From NCBI GenBank assembly GCA_022706085.1, contig JAKJDF010000004.1:204403-268402 (forward strand): DNA of 64,000 nucleotides, given 5' to 3'. The notes under the pieces were generated by a model that was given only the letters and a program-made list of their open reading frames with translations, was not told the DNA's origin and did not search any database. Below, one piece after another: positions 17,647 through 27,423 of this stretch. Within the stretch, counting starts at the first letter, position 1. Every line of letters begins with the position of its first letter. The translations under genes were made by a program, and so were the position numbers. This DNA comes from Candidatus Latescibacterota bacterium (GTDB taxonomy: Bacteria; Latescibacterota; MWCZ01).

Positions 17647-18941
17647 TTGTCGAACTGAAGTACGGGCGCCGGGGTCTTCGTGCCGAGATTCCGGTTCAGG
17701 TTTCGTGCACCGTGCTTCGAGCGGGCGCAGTTGAAGCGCTGGCGTGCGAAGAAGCAGCCGTCAACGCCTCGCTGCACCACCCGATCGGCGGCAGGCCACT
17801 CGGGGAGATAGCGAGGAGCCGAGTTTCCCACCGACACGGAGCCGCGGCAGCAATCACCGTCAGCGACATTACGCGTCCTGTTCCCAATTCCCTCATCGTG
17901 CCGCAGGTTCTGGACGTTCTGAACAAGGCGGGTATCGCTGACGAAAAGATCACCGTGATCGTCGGGACGGGCCTGCACCGAGCCAGTACGGAGCTGGAGA
18001 TTACCGAGATCCTAGGTGTCGATGTCCCGCGCCGGTGCAGGGTGGTCAGCCATGTCGCACGCGACAAATCAACGCTGGCGTACCTGGGTGAGACGTCAAG
18101 GGGGACGCCGATCTGGGTGAACCGGGAGTTTGTTGAAGCCGATGTCCGCATCGCCGTGTCGCTCATAGAGCCGCATTTCATGGCGGGATTCAGTGGCGGG
18201 AGAAAGGCTGTCTGCCCCGGATTGGCGGGGGTCGACACAATGCGTGTTTTGCATGGCCCGGAAATGCTCTCCCACCCGAACATCCGTGAAGGATGTCTCG
18301 CCGGGAATCCGTTTCACGAGGAAGCAACCGAAATCGCGCGCCGCGCAGGACTGGATTTCACCATTTCAGTGACGCTCAACGAACAGCGCAAAATCACCGG
18401 AGTGTATTCCGGTGACCCCGAATATGCGCACGCCGCCGGGTGTGCTGCCGCGGCGAGGAGCACCACTGCGTCGATCCCTGAACTCGTGGACGCGGTCATT
18501 ACTACCTCGGCAGGGTACCCGTTGGACCTGACGTTCTACCAGTCTGTGAAGGCCATGACTGCTGCGTTGCCAATACTCAAGAAAGGCGGAACACTGATCG
18601 TGGCTTCATCCTGCGATGAAGGAATAGGATCCCCTGATTTCACGGAGCTCATGCTCGGAACCGCCTCCGTGAAAGAGTTTCGCAACCGGTTGCAGGACCC
18701 CGGATTCTTCGTGCCTGATCAGTGGCAGTTCCAAATGATGTGCCGTGCGCTGGAAACAGCACAGGTGCTTTATTATTCGACCGGAATACCTGCCGACATT
18801 CTGGCGAAGCTGTTCGTCACACCAATCGCATCCGTGGAGGAAGGGATTGCGCTGGCTCTGGAGCGCCACGGTTCCAGAACCAGCCTGGCGATCATCCCGG
18901 AAGGTCCTTATGTGATGCCGGCCGTCCTTCCGTCCTGCTGA
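17643..18941 (+). CDS. larA: Nickel-dependent lactate racemase-family protein (LarA)
   Basis: The 432-residue protein matches the LarA/DUF2088 family. Typical features include SDITRPVPNSLIVP, the GLHR segment, SHVARDKS and the Lys-bearing GFSGGRKAVCPGLAG. Known LarA proteins use a nickel-pincer nucleotide to racemise lactate or related 2-hydroxy acids; paralogues vary in substrate. No larB, larC or larE cofactor genes are visible. The start overlaps the methyltransferase stop as ATGA. NikR is present 15 kb away, giving a tentative nickel link. Confidence 0.85.
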   Translation: MIVELKYGRRGLRAEIPVQVSCTVLRAGAVEALACEEAAVNASLHHPIGGRPLGEIARSRVSHRHGAAAAITVSDITRPVPNSLIVPQVLDVLNKAGIADEKITVIVGTGLHRASTELEITEILGVDVPRRCRVVSHVARDKSTLAYLGETSRGTPIWVNREFVEADVRIAVSLIEPHFMAGFSGGRKAVCPGLAGVDTMRVLHGPEMLSHPNIREGCLAGNPFHEEATEIARRAGLDFTISVTLNEQRKITGVYSGDPEYAHAAGCAAAARSTTASIPELVDAVITTSAGYPLDLTFYQSVKAMTAALPILKKGGTLIVASSCDEGIGSPDFTELMLGTASVKEFRNRLQDPGFFVPDQWQFQMMCRALETAQVLYYSTGIPADILAKLFVTPIASVEEGIALALERHGSRTSLAIIPEGPYVMPAVLPSC

Positions 18942-19050
18942 TTGATTCCCCTGGATATTCGTTCACATTCCATCTGATCAGTTCGCGACACTCCAGTTCC
19001 GCCGCTCCATTTCCGTCCCAATATCAGCCAGAAACACCGTTGACAGACCC

Positions 19051-19079
19051 TTGCAGCAAATCTGGTGAAATCGGATATT
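19051..19079 (+). promoter_or_regulatory. Possible gdhA promoter
   Basis: TTGCAG at 19051 and GATATT at 19074 are separated by 17 bases, 52 bases before the gdhA start. A stronger -35-like TTGACA lies at 19040 but lacks a matching -10. This is a weak assignment. Confidence 0.3.
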
Positions 19080-19131
19080 TATTCTTGGATTGTCAATAAC
19101 ACTTCAACAACGAACCCCGGGAGACCAGAAA

Positions 19132-20493
19132 ATGGCAAGTTTCGTAGACGAAATAATGGCTCAGGTCAAAGCGAAAAACCCCATGGAGAAGGAATTCCAT
19201 CAAGCCGTAACCGAAGTCGCAGAATCGGTCGCACTCGTCTACGACAAGTTTCCGGAGTTCCGTAAGGCCAAAGTATTCGAACGCATGGTCGAGCCTGAGC
19301 GCGTGATCATGTTCAGGGTTTCCTGGGTTGACGACAAAGGCGAGATCCAGATCAACCGGGGCTTCAGGATCCAGATGAACAGCGCGATCGGACCCTATAA
19401 GGGTGGATTGCGTTTCCACCCTTCAGTAACGCTCGGCGTGCTGAAATTCCTCGCGTTTGAGCAGGTGTTCAAGAACAGCCTGACCACCTTGCCCATGGGC
19501 GGCGCGAAGGGTGGCTCCGATTTCGACCCGAAAGGGAAAAGCGACGGTGAGGTGATGCGGTTCTGCCAGAACTTCATGAATGAGCTGTTTAGGCATATTG
19601 GCCACGATACGGACGTTCCGGCGGGCGACATCGGCGTAGGCGGCAGGGAAATCGGCTTCCTTTTCGGTCAGTACAAGAAGCTGGCCAACCAGTTCACCGG
19701 TGTTCTCACCGGAAAAGGCCCTGCATGGGGAGGCGCCCTCATCCGTCCGGAAGCAACCGGGTACGGTGCCACGTATTTTGCGGCCGAAATGCTTGCAACC
19801 AGAGGGGAGAAGCTGGAAGGCAAGACGGTGCTTGTTTCGGGAAGCGGCAATGTTGCGCAGTACACGGTGGAAAAGGTAAACGACCTGGGTGGCAAAGTGG
19901 TTACCCTGTCGGATTCCTCGGGGTACGTGTACGACGAGGCGGGAATTGACGCGAAAAAGCTCAAATTCATCATGGAATTAAAGAACGAACGGCGTGGAAG
20001 AATCAAGGAGTACGCGGATGCCTTCCCCGGCGTCGTATACACTCCAGTGGATCCGAATCTCGGGTACAACCCCCTTTGGAATCACAAAGCAGACGTGGCA
20101 TTCCCCAGCGCAACCCAGAACGAGATCAACGAACAAGACGCGGCGAACATGGTTCGCAACGGCGTCATATGCGTCGCTGAGGGGGCCAACATGCCGACTA
20201 CTCTGGAGGGAGTTCGTGTCTTCCTTGATGCCGGGATTCTCTATGCGCCCGGCAAAGCCGCAAACGCTGGCGGAGTAGCGGTTTCGGGACTTGAAATGTC
20301 TCAGAACAGCATGCGATTGCCGTGGACCCGGGAAGAGGGCGATAACCGGCTGCGTGGGATCATGAAAAGCATTCACAAAACCTGCGCGACGACCGCGGAG
20401 CAGTTTGGAACGCCCGGAAACTATGTGAACGGGGCGAACATCGGCGGATTCATGAAGGTGGGAAGAGCGATGCTGGACCAGGGGGTCGTCTGA
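19132..20493 (+). CDS. gdhA: NADP-specific glutamate dehydrogenase
   Basis: The 453-residue enzyme aminates 2-oxoglutarate to glutamate with NADPH and ammonium. It has the hexameric small-subunit length and motifs GPYKGGLRFHPSV, LPMGGAKGGSDFDPKGKSD with the catalytic Lys, PAGDIGVGGREIGFLFG and the Rossmann VLVSGSGNVAQYT. The ATG at 19132 follows GGGAGACC and begins at the conserved ASFVDEI. It appears to be a single-gene unit closed by a hairpin at 20523. Confidence 0.97.
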   Translation: MASFVDEIMAQVKAKNPMEKEFHQAVTEVAESVALVYDKFPEFRKAKVFERMVEPERVIMFRVSWVDDKGEIQINRGFRIQMNSAIGPYKGGLRFHPSVTLGVLKFLAFEQVFKNSLTTLPMGGAKGGSDFDPKGKSDGEVMRFCQNFMNELFRHIGHDTDVPAGDIGVGGREIGFLFGQYKKLANQFTGVLTGKGPAWGGALIRPEATGYGATYFAAEMLATRGEKLEGKTVLVSGSGNVAQYTVEKVNDLGGKVVTLSDSSGYVYDEAGIDAKKLKFIMELKNERRGRIKEYADAFPGVVYTPVDPNLGYNPLWNHKADVAFPSATQNEINEQDAANMVRNGVICVAEGANMPTTLEGVRVFLDAGILYAPGKAANAGGVAVSGLEMSQNSMRLPWTREEGDNRLRGIMKSIHKTCATTAEQFGTPGNYVNGANIGGFMKVGRAMLDQGVV

Positions 20494-20522
20494 TCCTTCG
20501 CGAATCTTGGAAACAAAGCCGG

Positions 20523-20557
20523 GAGAGGGGTGGAAAAACCTACCCCTCTCTTGTGTT
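20523..20557. terminator. Intrinsic terminator between converging genes
   Basis: GAGAGGGGT and ACCCCTCTC form a perfect nine-bp stem around a ten-base loop, followed by TTGTGTTTT. It ends gdhA. The right arm contains the TAG stop (20540-20542 region) and last codons of the convergent isochorismatase-like gene, so the hairpin is shared by both 3' ends. Confidence 0.75.
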
Positions 20558-21376
20558 TTGAACCGCACGAATGAAGTCGTCGTCGTCAACCACGAAACCA
20601 AACATGTGCGCCGTTTTCCACATCGCGTAGTCGTGATTTCCCCTCGTGCGCACCGATTCCCTGTTTTCCACCGCGACAACTCCCTGCCGGATGCACCCGC
20701 AGGTATACCCCAGGCGTGACATGTCGACCATACCACACGGGCTGTGCCAGAGGCACCAGTTTATGGCGAATCCGCAGTATGTCAGATGCCATATTCCACG
20801 GTTGCGCAGAACGCTGTTGAGCTGGTGGGTGTATACGCAGAGCAGTTCGTTTTCCCCTTCAGGCCGCGCGATCGAGGGGAAATCATATGGCGCATCTTTG
20901 AAATCAGCCCATCCCGGCCCGTACCGCTCAACATTTGTCGGCATGTCGGTGGTCCGGGGGCGAATGGCCCCGGGCTGCTTCTGGGGGGGGTCCAAGTTCA
21001 CCTCGGCGCACGTTCGTTGATAGTGCGGATAACGCTTTGCGTAATCCTCCCCGGAGGCAACGTGCACGATTGTCATACCCGACTCGCGGGTCGCCTTTAG
21101 TATGGGGGGCATGCACCGCGTGAACTGCGCGACGCACCGTCCCACGTACTCCTGCGCCTGCCTCACCAGCACGTGCGGAGAGTTTTCGCTCCAATCCGGT
21201 CCACCGGGAAAACCCACGTTCCAGAAGTGCATCAGAACAAGCGCCATTTCATCAAGCGGAACCGTGCAATCCCGCCTTGCCCATCCCAGAATACCGAGCG
21301 TAGCTTCCTCGCCGCGCCGAAAATCCGAGGGATACTGACGGTAATACCAGGTGGGCAACACGGCCTTTCGACTCAC
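20540..21376 (-). CDS. Isochorismatase-like cysteine hydrolase
   Basis: The 278-residue protein has the isochorismatase-like fold. The key stretch is LTYCGFAINWCLWHSPCGM, containing the usual catalytic Cys after a cis-peptide region, followed by DMSRLGYTCGCIRQG. The family includes nicotinamidases, ureidoacrylate amidohydrolases and isochorismatases; this longer form cannot be assigned a substrate. The start is GTG at 21376, with AAGGAGG five bases upstream. It diverges from a URO-D gene across an inverted repeat and may be co-regulated with it. Confidence 0.75.
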   Translation of the reverse strand: MSRKAVLPTWYYRQYPSDFRRGEEATLGILGWARRDCTVPLDEMALVLMHFWNVGFPGGPDWSENSPHVLVRQAQEYVGRCVAQFTRCMPPILKATRESGMTIVHVASGEDYAKRYPHYQRTCAEVNLDPPQKQPGAIRPRTTDMPTNVERYGPGWADFKDAPYDFPSIARPEGENELLCVYTHQLNSVLRNRGIWHLTYCGFAINWCLWHSPCGMVDMSRLGYTCGCIRQGVVAVENRESVRTRGNHDYAMWKTAHMFGFVVDDDDFIRAVQNTREG

Positions 21377-21418
21377 GTCTTCCTCCTTGTCGTGCGTTTC
21401 GTCCGACGACTAGCATCC

Positions 21419-21440
21419 TTACCTTGTACACACAAGGTAA
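21419..21440. promoter_or_regulatory. Perfect 9+9 bp inverted repeat between divergent genes
   Basis: TTACCTTGT and ACAAGGTAA flank ACAC. The dyad lies 43 bases before the isochorismatase-like start and 73 bases before the URO-D start, with no U-tract. It is shaped like an operator for a dimeric repressor, possibly controlling both genes. No regulator is encoded next to it. Confidence 0.55.
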
Positions 21441-21512
21441 CGGAAAACTCCCATAGTCCCGAAGACACGGGCACCAAGGTCCTATCACAAAAGCAACAAG
21501 GAGAAAACCATC

Positions 21513-22448
21513 ATGACCCCTAAGGAGCGCGCCGTAGCGGCTTTGGAGTGCCGGCGTCCGGATGACATCGTGCCGACATTCGAGCTCGTGTACTTCCTGG
21601 GACCGGAGAAGTTTGGACGGGACTGGACCGAGAACATTCGTAGTATGACTCCAAAAGAGCAGGATCGTTACCTCCACGAGCACGCTGAGCTTCACGTGAT
21701 GATCGCGGAAGAGTACGATTATTCCATACTCCGCTCGGACTACTTGGAAGCAATTCGGATTTTCAAGAAATGGGGCCTTGACAAAACCTATCTGCTCTGC
21801 GGCGAAGCGGACGGCACGATGGCGATACCGAACGGGCACGACATGGTGGAAGTCGCCGCAGCACTGCGGGAACGTCCTGAGGAGATGCACGCCCAGATGC
21901 GACGAGGCGCGGAAGGAGCGAAAGAAGCGGGACGACGGTTCCGCGAGGCGGGAGCCGAAGCTGTGACGATGTGTGCCGATTACTGTTTCAATGACGGCCC
22001 ATTCCTGAGTCCGGGAATGTTCCGCGAGTTTGTCACGCCGTACCTCACTGAAATCATCGCGTCACACCGGGAAAACGGTCTGTTCGTGATCAAGCACACC
22101 GACGGCAATATCATGCCGATACTGGACCAACTGGTTGAAGCAAATCCCCACGCTCTCCATTCCATAGACCCGCAGGCGCGCGTGGACCTGGCCGAAGTCA
22201 AACGCATCACTGCCGGGAAGGTGTGTCTCTGCGGCAACGTCAACTGTGGGCTTCTCCAGACTGGCACGGACGAGGAAGTGCGCGAAGATGTCCTGCGATC
22301 CTTGCGTGATGGAATGCCGGGGGGTGGGTACATTTTCTCGACTTCGAATTGCGCGTTCCGAGGTATGCCACTCGAACGGTACGAGTTGATGATGTCGCTG
22401 AGGAAGGAATACGGACGCTACGACAAACCGGCATTCCCGATAACATGA
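21513..22448 (+). CDS. Uroporphyrinogen decarboxylase-family protein (URO-D fold)
   Basis: This 311-residue protein has the URO-D TIM-barrel fold also used by MtaA/CmuA corrinoid methyltransferases. It starts with TPKERAVAALECRRPDD and carries FVIKHTDGNIMPILDQL and a Cys-rich LCGNVNCGLLQTGT. The genuine HemE N-terminal signature is absent, so heme synthesis is unlikely. It may bind a methylated corrinoid or small metabolite, but no corrinoid protein is nearby. AAGGAG lies before the ATG. It diverges from the isochorismatase-like gene. Confidence 0.8.
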   Translation: MTPKERAVAALECRRPDDIVPTFELVYFLGPEKFGRDWTENIRSMTPKEQDRYLHEHAELHVMIAEEYDYSILRSDYLEAIRIFKKWGLDKTYLLCGEADGTMAIPNGHDMVEVAAALRERPEEMHAQMRRGAEGAKEAGRRFREAGAEAVTMCADYCFNDGPFLSPGMFREFVTPYLTEIIASHRENGLFVIKHTDGNIMPILDQLVEANPHALHSIDPQARVDLAEVKRITAGKVCLCGNVNCGLLQTGTDEEVREDVLRSLRDGMPGGGYIFSTSNCAFRGMPLERYELMMSLRKEYGRYDKPAFPIT

Positions 22449-22497
22449 TCACTTTCATTGAGTCGATCAGACGTTCCGCCTTGCCTCTGAAGGTGAA

Positions 22498-24390
22498 TCA
22501 CGGAACTACGTTGCGATCTTCGGAAAAAACCTTCACTTGGCAGGGGTCCAGCAGTGTTGCATGTTCGTTGTGCGGGCGATTGAAATAGGGTGGCACGGGC
22601 AGTGCACGTGGCGCATGGTTGACGATGGCAGCGAATTTGCCCCCGTCGTCTTCCCAGAAGAGGCTGATCAGACCGTCTTGGGACGCAATGGAACCAATAC
22701 GCCGGAAGCCGCCGGCAGAGAACGCGAACGCCTGCGTGAGGAAGCTGCCTCGAAACTCGACGACGAATCCGTCCGAACTTATCGCTGGCTCGCTGCTCCA
22801 CCAGTGCAACGCACCCTTTGCTCCTGTCGCGCTTACGAAGCCATCCTGAAGGTGGAACCCTCTGGTGTGGCGGCTGCTGCCGCACCATCTGATCACGGTC
22901 TCGCGGGGCGTGTCGAATGAGTAGACCACAACAAGAGTCATTGGCGTGACGACATAACTCGTGACGGCGTCTCCCGTCCTGGTGGTGAAACTCGGGAACT
23001 GGTCCGCATCCTCACGGATGGTGTCCCATTCGGTCACATTGTCCCGGGCAGAATCGTGCCCCCACGATATGGCGCACGATGGATGATTGTCTTCGGGGAA
23101 AATGAACGGCGCCTCACCACGAACAGCCCATGTCTGGAGGCCTTTTCGCGGGGAAAGGCTGCGGAACGCGATGAGAGCCTGGTAACCGCGTTGCTCAACC
23201 GTGGCATAACTGGTGGCCTGAGATGAATATGAACGAACGGACGGCGCTCTCCTGGCCGCGGGACTGCTTACGTTCCATGTCGCAGGGTTGTGCGCCGCTG
23301 CAGCGGCCACCCATGCGATTCCGCCGTGTTGAACCGGCGCTGCTTCGTACCCACGCTCGATACGGTCCAGCAGATTTTCAGCCATTTCAGAATACCAGGG
23401 AACGCGCGACGACAACCGTTCGAAACCGAGGAGCAACGGGATCGCTTTGTGCGTAGCATCCGATATGTCCTGCCTGGTAGATACGCCCCGGAACGTAACA
23501 TACCGGTCGGTATACATCCGCGTAGCCCAGTCTGTGGAGCTTTCGATAACGGGGTCGAGTGATTCGTCTTCCGCGGCAAAGCGGTACCGCAAAAGATACT
23601 CGTACGAAATCATGGAGTAGCCGTTGCACGGCCCACAACCTTCGAATATCTGCCCGTTTTCGAGAAACACGTCGGGGGCCACACGTTCCCACACGGTCTG
23701 GGCATCCGCCAGGTACCGTTCGTCACCGGTAGCGCGCCAGCACATGGCCATCACGGCACACCAGACCACACCCCGGTTACAACGGTGTTCGCACGGCGTC
23801 TCTCGAAGGAACTCCATCGCCCGCAGCAGCATTGCCCAGTACCGGGATTGTTCCTCGGAAGTCAGTGCCTCTCTGACGCACAGAAATGCAGTGAGAAGAC
23901 ATTCCAGTCGCCAGGCCATTTCGTGGGTGCCGTACACGGAGCAGAATCGTATCGGGGTGAAGACGAATTCGCCCGACGGGACCTGGATGCGCGTGAACGC
24001 TTCCAGACCATTTCGAACTGCACGCAGGATGTCTGGATCGCCCGAATACATGGACAGGCGTTGCGCGTATCCATATCCGAACGCGCCGATTGCAGCCGCG
24101 CTTTGCCTTCCGACGCCGTACGCCCACCTGTTCAACGGCGAGATGCGCTTTTTCCGTTCGAACCTGTCCAGGTCGGCAACCTCCTCAGGGGCACCGGGCG
24201 AACCTTCGGGAACCGCGTGGCGGATCAGTCCTGCTTCTACGTCAAAATGTGCCAACAAATTCGCCAATGCCCGATCGAAAAGGCTGAAATACCGTCGAGC
24301 GCGGGCGGACACTTTCGCTGGAAAAAGAAACATTTCGAACGCAGGGTTGAGGTTTTCGATCATAGTTCGCCGATCCCGTCCGTTTGCCAT
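22498..24390 (-). CDS. Large probable alpha/alpha-toroid carbohydrate enzyme, unrecognised family
   Basis: I do not recognise the exact family of this 630-residue protein. The first 370 residues are rich in paired helices (WAMLLRAMEFLRE, RGVVWCAVMAMCW, RYLADAQTVWERV), suggesting an alpha/alpha toroid. The remaining 250 are beta-rich (YVVTPMTLVVVYSFD, FVVEFRGSFLTQAFAF), as in many polysaccharide lyases and heparinase-like enzymes. No signal peptide or certain catalytic residues are visible. The ATG at 24390 has a weak ribosome site; ATG 24363 is possible. It diverges from rnhA. Confidence 0.55.
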   Translation of the reverse strand: MANGRDRRTMIENLNPAFEMFLFPAKVSARARRYFSLFDRALANLLAHFDVEAGLIRHAVPEGSPGAPEEVADLDRFERKKRISPLNRWAYGVGRQSAAAIGAFGYGYAQRLSMYSGDPDILRAVRNGLEAFTRIQVPSGEFVFTPIRFCSVYGTHEMAWRLECLLTAFLCVREALTSEEQSRYWAMLLRAMEFLRETPCEHRCNRGVVWCAVMAMCWRATGDERYLADAQTVWERVAPDVFLENGQIFEGCGPCNGYSMISYEYLLRYRFAAEDESLDPVIESSTDWATRMYTDRYVTFRGVSTRQDISDATHKAIPLLLGFERLSSRVPWYSEMAENLLDRIERGYEAAPVQHGGIAWVAAAAAHNPATWNVSSPAARRAPSVRSYSSQATSYATVEQRGYQALIAFRSLSPRKGLQTWAVRGEAPFIFPEDNHPSCAISWGHDSARDNVTEWDTIREDADQFPSFTTRTGDAVTSYVVTPMTLVVVYSFDTPRETVIRWCGSSRHTRGFHLQDGFVSATGAKGALHWWSSEPAISSDGFVVEFRGSFLTQAFAFSAGGFRRIGSIASQDGLISLFWEDDGGKFAAIVNHAPRALPVPPYFNRPHNEHATLLDPCQVKVFSEDRNVVP

Positions 24391-24475
24391 CACCACACGT
24401 CGGAAGCTTTGCCTCGTGCGAAAGGTTCTCGAATTTTAGATTCCCAGAGCGCCACGCAGCAACTCTCGAGGTACG

Positions 24476-24973
24476 ATGAAAGAAATCCGCATACACACGG
24501 ACGGCGCATGTTCCGGCAACCCTGGTCCGGGTGGGTGGGCGGCGATTCTGAAGTACGGAACGCACCGCAAGTCTTTGTTCGGTGCGGAACCCCAGACCAC
24601 GAACAATCGCATGGAACTCAGGGCAGCGATTGAGGCCCTTCGCGCTTTGAAGGAGCCCTGCAATGTGGTTGTGGTTACGGATTCCCGGTATCTCCGGGAC
24701 GGCATCACGAAGTGGCTTCCCAACTGGAAAAGGAATGGCTGGAAGACTTCGGCAAAGGATCCGGTGAAGAACCAGGACCTCTGGGAAGCGCTCGATTGCC
24801 TCACCGGGGTCCACTCGGTCAGATGGGAATGGGTGGAAGGACATTCCGGGGATCCGGACAATGAAGCCTGCGACGTGCTCGCGGTAACCGCGATGAAAAA
24901 ACTGCGTCCGCGCGCACCAGCCGCAGGTACTCGATCGCGACCTACCCCGGGAGTAACACATCGCGATGACTGA
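24476..24973 (+). CDS. rnhA: Ribonuclease HI
   Basis: RNase HI cuts RNA in RNA-DNA hybrids, removing primers and R-loops. The 165 residues contain the four acidic metal ligands Asp9, Glu47, Asp69 and Asp133, plus His123. The motifs [31 protein letters not shown] and EWVEGHSG are standard. A short basic tail follows the catalytic core. The ATG has GAGGT upstream. The last eight bases overlap pabBC, and the cyclase gene follows by another ATGA overlap. Confidence 0.96.
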   Translation: MKEIRIHTDGACSGNPGPGGWAAILKYGTHRKSLFGAEPQTTNNRMELRAAIEALRALKEPCNVVVVTDSRYLRDGITKWLPNWKRNGWKTSAKDPVKNQDLWEALDCLTGVHSVRWEWVEGHSGDPDNEACDVLAVTAMKKLRPRAPAAGTRSRPTPGVTHRDD

Positions 24974-26777
24974 TGCTCGGGCAGGAACAATGCGCGCTCC
25001 CATGGTTATTCTGCGGGACGCCCGCCATGGGCGGTGGTTGAAATTCGTCGACCCGCAGAGGACCCTCATTGCCTCAAAGCTGCAGGACGTGTTACCCGTT
25101 CTCGAAACGATCGACACGGCCGCTGAAGAGGATGCCCTTTATTGCGCGGGGTTCGTTTCCTACGAGGCGACTCCCGCGTTCGACGCGGGGCTTGCGGCGC
25201 ATGCTCCGGGAAGGTTCCCTCTCGCCTGGTTCTGCATGTTCAGAAGCGTCGAACCGGTCGATATCCCTAGGCCTCCCGCCAACGCGCTGTCGCGCACGCT
25301 TCGGTGGTACCCCTCGGTTTCCAGGACGGAATATTGCGAAGCTATCCGCCGGGTACACGCATTCATCGAATCCGGTGACACCTATCAGGTGAACTACACC
25401 TACCGTCTCCAGTCGGAGGTCACCTTTGACCGGTGGGAGTTCTTCCTGAGACTGGTTGCCGCTCAGAACCCTCCTTACGGCGGGTATATTGACACGGGAG
25501 AATGGGCGATATGCAGCGCCTCTCCTGAGTTATTCTTCACCCGCCGCAACGGTGAACTTGAGTCCCGCCCGATGAAGGGCACTGCAGCCCGTGGCAAGAC
25601 GCTTGCGGAAGACCTCCTGATGTCTGAACGACTTCAGACCTCGTTGAAAGAACGGGCGGAAAACGTGATGATCGTCGATATGGTTCGAAACGATTTCGGT
25701 AGAGTTGCCCTCACCGGGTCCGTGGCGGTCAGACGTCTTTTTGAAATCGAGCGTTATCCCACCATCTGGCAGATGACGTCGACAGTCACCGCGAAAACGG
25801 AGGAACGCCTGCAGAACGTGTTCCGAGCAACATTTCCACCGGCTTCCATCACGGGCGCGCCAAAAATCCGGACCACACAGATCATCGCGGACCTGGAGAC
25901 TACACTACGCAACATTTACACCGGCACAATCGGGTTTGTAACTCCCGGCGGGGACGCGCAGTTCAACGTTGCCATCCGTACGGCGCTGATTGACAGAACG
26001 GGCAAGGCGGAATATGGCGCAGGTAGCGGAATTGTCTGGGACTCAGATGCGGAATCCGAATGGGAAGAATGCGAAACGAAGGCGAAGGTGCTTTCTGCAG
26101 AAGTACCCGAATTCCAGCTTCTTGAAACGATGCGCTGGGAGCCACGGTCAGGGTATTACCTGAAGACACTTCACCTGCGGCGTCTCGTGGAAAGTGCGGA
26201 CTACTTCGGATTCAGGGTTGACATGCGCGAGGTTCGGCGCAAACTCCGATCATTCGCGAGGACGCTTCCCCAAAAGGCGCACAGAATTCGCCTGCTGGTG
26301 CACAGATCTGGGACCATGTCACTGGAAGCATTCCCCCTCGCATCGCGAATCAGTAACAACGTTCGGGTAGCAGTCGCCCGCGAACCGGTCAGCACGTCTG
26401 ACGTTTTTGTCTATCACAAGACGACCAACCGGAGGGTCTATGAATCCGCGATGAAAGAGAACCCGGGCTGCCGAGATGTCATACTGTGGAACGAGAGGGG
26501 AGAAGTGACCGAATCTACCGTAGCAAATGTCTTCGTGAACACTGGTGGGAGGCTTTTCACGCCACCTGTGGCTTGCGGTTTGCTCGGTGGAACAATGCGT
26601 GCCCACCTCATCAACACCGGCAGAGTGACCGAGCGCGTCGTCTCGATCTCCGAACTGCTGACGAGCCCGGCTGTCTATCTCGCAAACTCTGTGCGGGGCA
26701 TGTACAGGGTTCGAGTTCTGAGCCCCACCGTCCGTGATTTGGAGGCTTCCGGAGCCCGAGCGCGGAGGCGAGCATGA
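24966..26777 (+). CDS. PabB-PabC fusion: aminodeoxychorismate synthase component I and lyase
   Basis: The 603-residue fusion would make p-aminobenzoate for folate. Residues about 120-380 form a chorismate-binding domain with [44 protein letters not shown] and [14 protein letters not shown]. Residues about 380-600 are a PLP class IV aminotransferase/lyase domain; the PLP Lys is likely in [10 protein letters not shown]. The glutamine-hydrolysing PabA is not fused; TrpG at 40.8 kb could serve both. The gene overlaps rnhA and the following cyclase. Confidence 0.9.
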   Translation: MTDARAGTMRAPMVILRDARHGRWLKFVDPQRTLIASKLQDVLPVLETIDTAAEEDALYCAGFVSYEATPAFDAGLAAHAPGRFPLAWFCMFRSVEPVDIPRPPANALSRTLRWYPSVSRTEYCEAIRRVHAFIESGDTYQVNYTYRLQSEVTFDRWEFFLRLVAAQNPPYGGYIDTGEWAICSASPELFFTRRNGELESRPMKGTAARGKTLAEDLLMSERLQTSLKERAENVMIVDMVRNDFGRVALTGSVAVRRLFEIERYPTIWQMTSTVTAKTEERLQNVFRATFPPASITGAPKIRTTQIIADLETTLRNIYTGTIGFVTPGGDAQFNVAIRTALIDRTGKAEYGAGSGIVWDSDAESEWEECETKAKVLSAEVPEFQLLETMRWEPRSGYYLKTLHLRRLVESADYFGFRVDMREVRRKLRSFARTLPQKAHRIRLLVHRSGTMSLEAFPLASRISNNVRVAVAREPVSTSDVFVYHKTTNRRVYESAMKENPGCRDVILWNERGEVTESTVANVFVNTGGRLFTPPVACGLLGGTMRAHLINTGRVTERVVSISELLTSPAVYLANSVRGMYRVRVLSPTVRDLEASGARARRRA

Positions 26778-27415
26778 TGGAATCCTGCCGCATCTTCGAC
26801 GTCACTCGCACGCTGGGTCTAGATGCCCCGCCGTTCCCCAACGATCCGGCGTTTGAACGCGATGCGAAGGAACATGGCGGGGTGACAACCAGCCGCCTGA
26901 CGATGTCAAGCCACAGCGGCACCCACCTCGATGCTCCCGCGCATGTATTTGCGGGCGGGAAGACTCTGGACGAATATCCCCCGGAACGGTTTTTCGTTTC
27001 GGCGCAGGTTGTGGAAGTGAAATCGCGAAGGGTCATCACCGCGGCGGATGTGGATGCTCTGCGTCCGGGGGAATATGAGGCATTTCTGTTCAAAACCCGC
27101 CGCAACGAGCCGTCCCGCGCACACAAGCCAATGTCGTGGATCTCCCTTTCACCTGACGCGGCAGCAGCGCTCGTCCGGTGTGGCGTCCGACTCGTGGGTA
27201 TCGATTCTCCGTCCGTTGATGCCGTTGACGCGACGGAACTCCCCGTTCACCGAACTCTTCTGGGGGCAGACGTGCTTGTCCTCGAAGACTGCGACCTCCG
27301 GGAGGTCCCGGCAGGCGGCTATGAACTTGCGTGCATGCCTCTTCGCGTCCGCTCGTCCGACGGGGCACCCTGTCGTTGCGTATTGATAATGAGCGGGAAG
27401 CGGGCAGCGCGATAA
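26774..27415 (+). CDS. Cyclase-family (kynurenine-formamidase-like) metal hydrolase
   Basis: This 213-residue protein has the family signature SHSGTHLDAPAH (H-x-G-T-H-x-D-x-P-x-H), which binds two metals. Members include arylformamidases and isatin hydrolases; the substrate here is uncertain. IDSPSVDAVDATELPVHRTLL is the second conserved section. It overlaps pabBC by four bases (ATGA) and is the last gene of the probable rnhA-pabBC-cyclase transcript. It converges with the next GNAT gene over eight bases. Confidence 0.85.
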   Translation: MMESCRIFDVTRTLGLDAPPFPNDPAFERDAKEHGGVTTSRLTMSSHSGTHLDAPAHVFAGGKTLDEYPPERFFVSAQVVEVKSRRVITAADVDALRPGEYEAFLFKTRRNEPSRAHKPMSWISLSPDAAAALVRCGVRLVGIDSPSVDAVDATELPVHRTLLGADVLVLEDCDLREVPAGGYELACMPLRVRSSDGAPCRCVLIMSGKRAAR

Positions 27416-27423
27416 GGCGGTAG

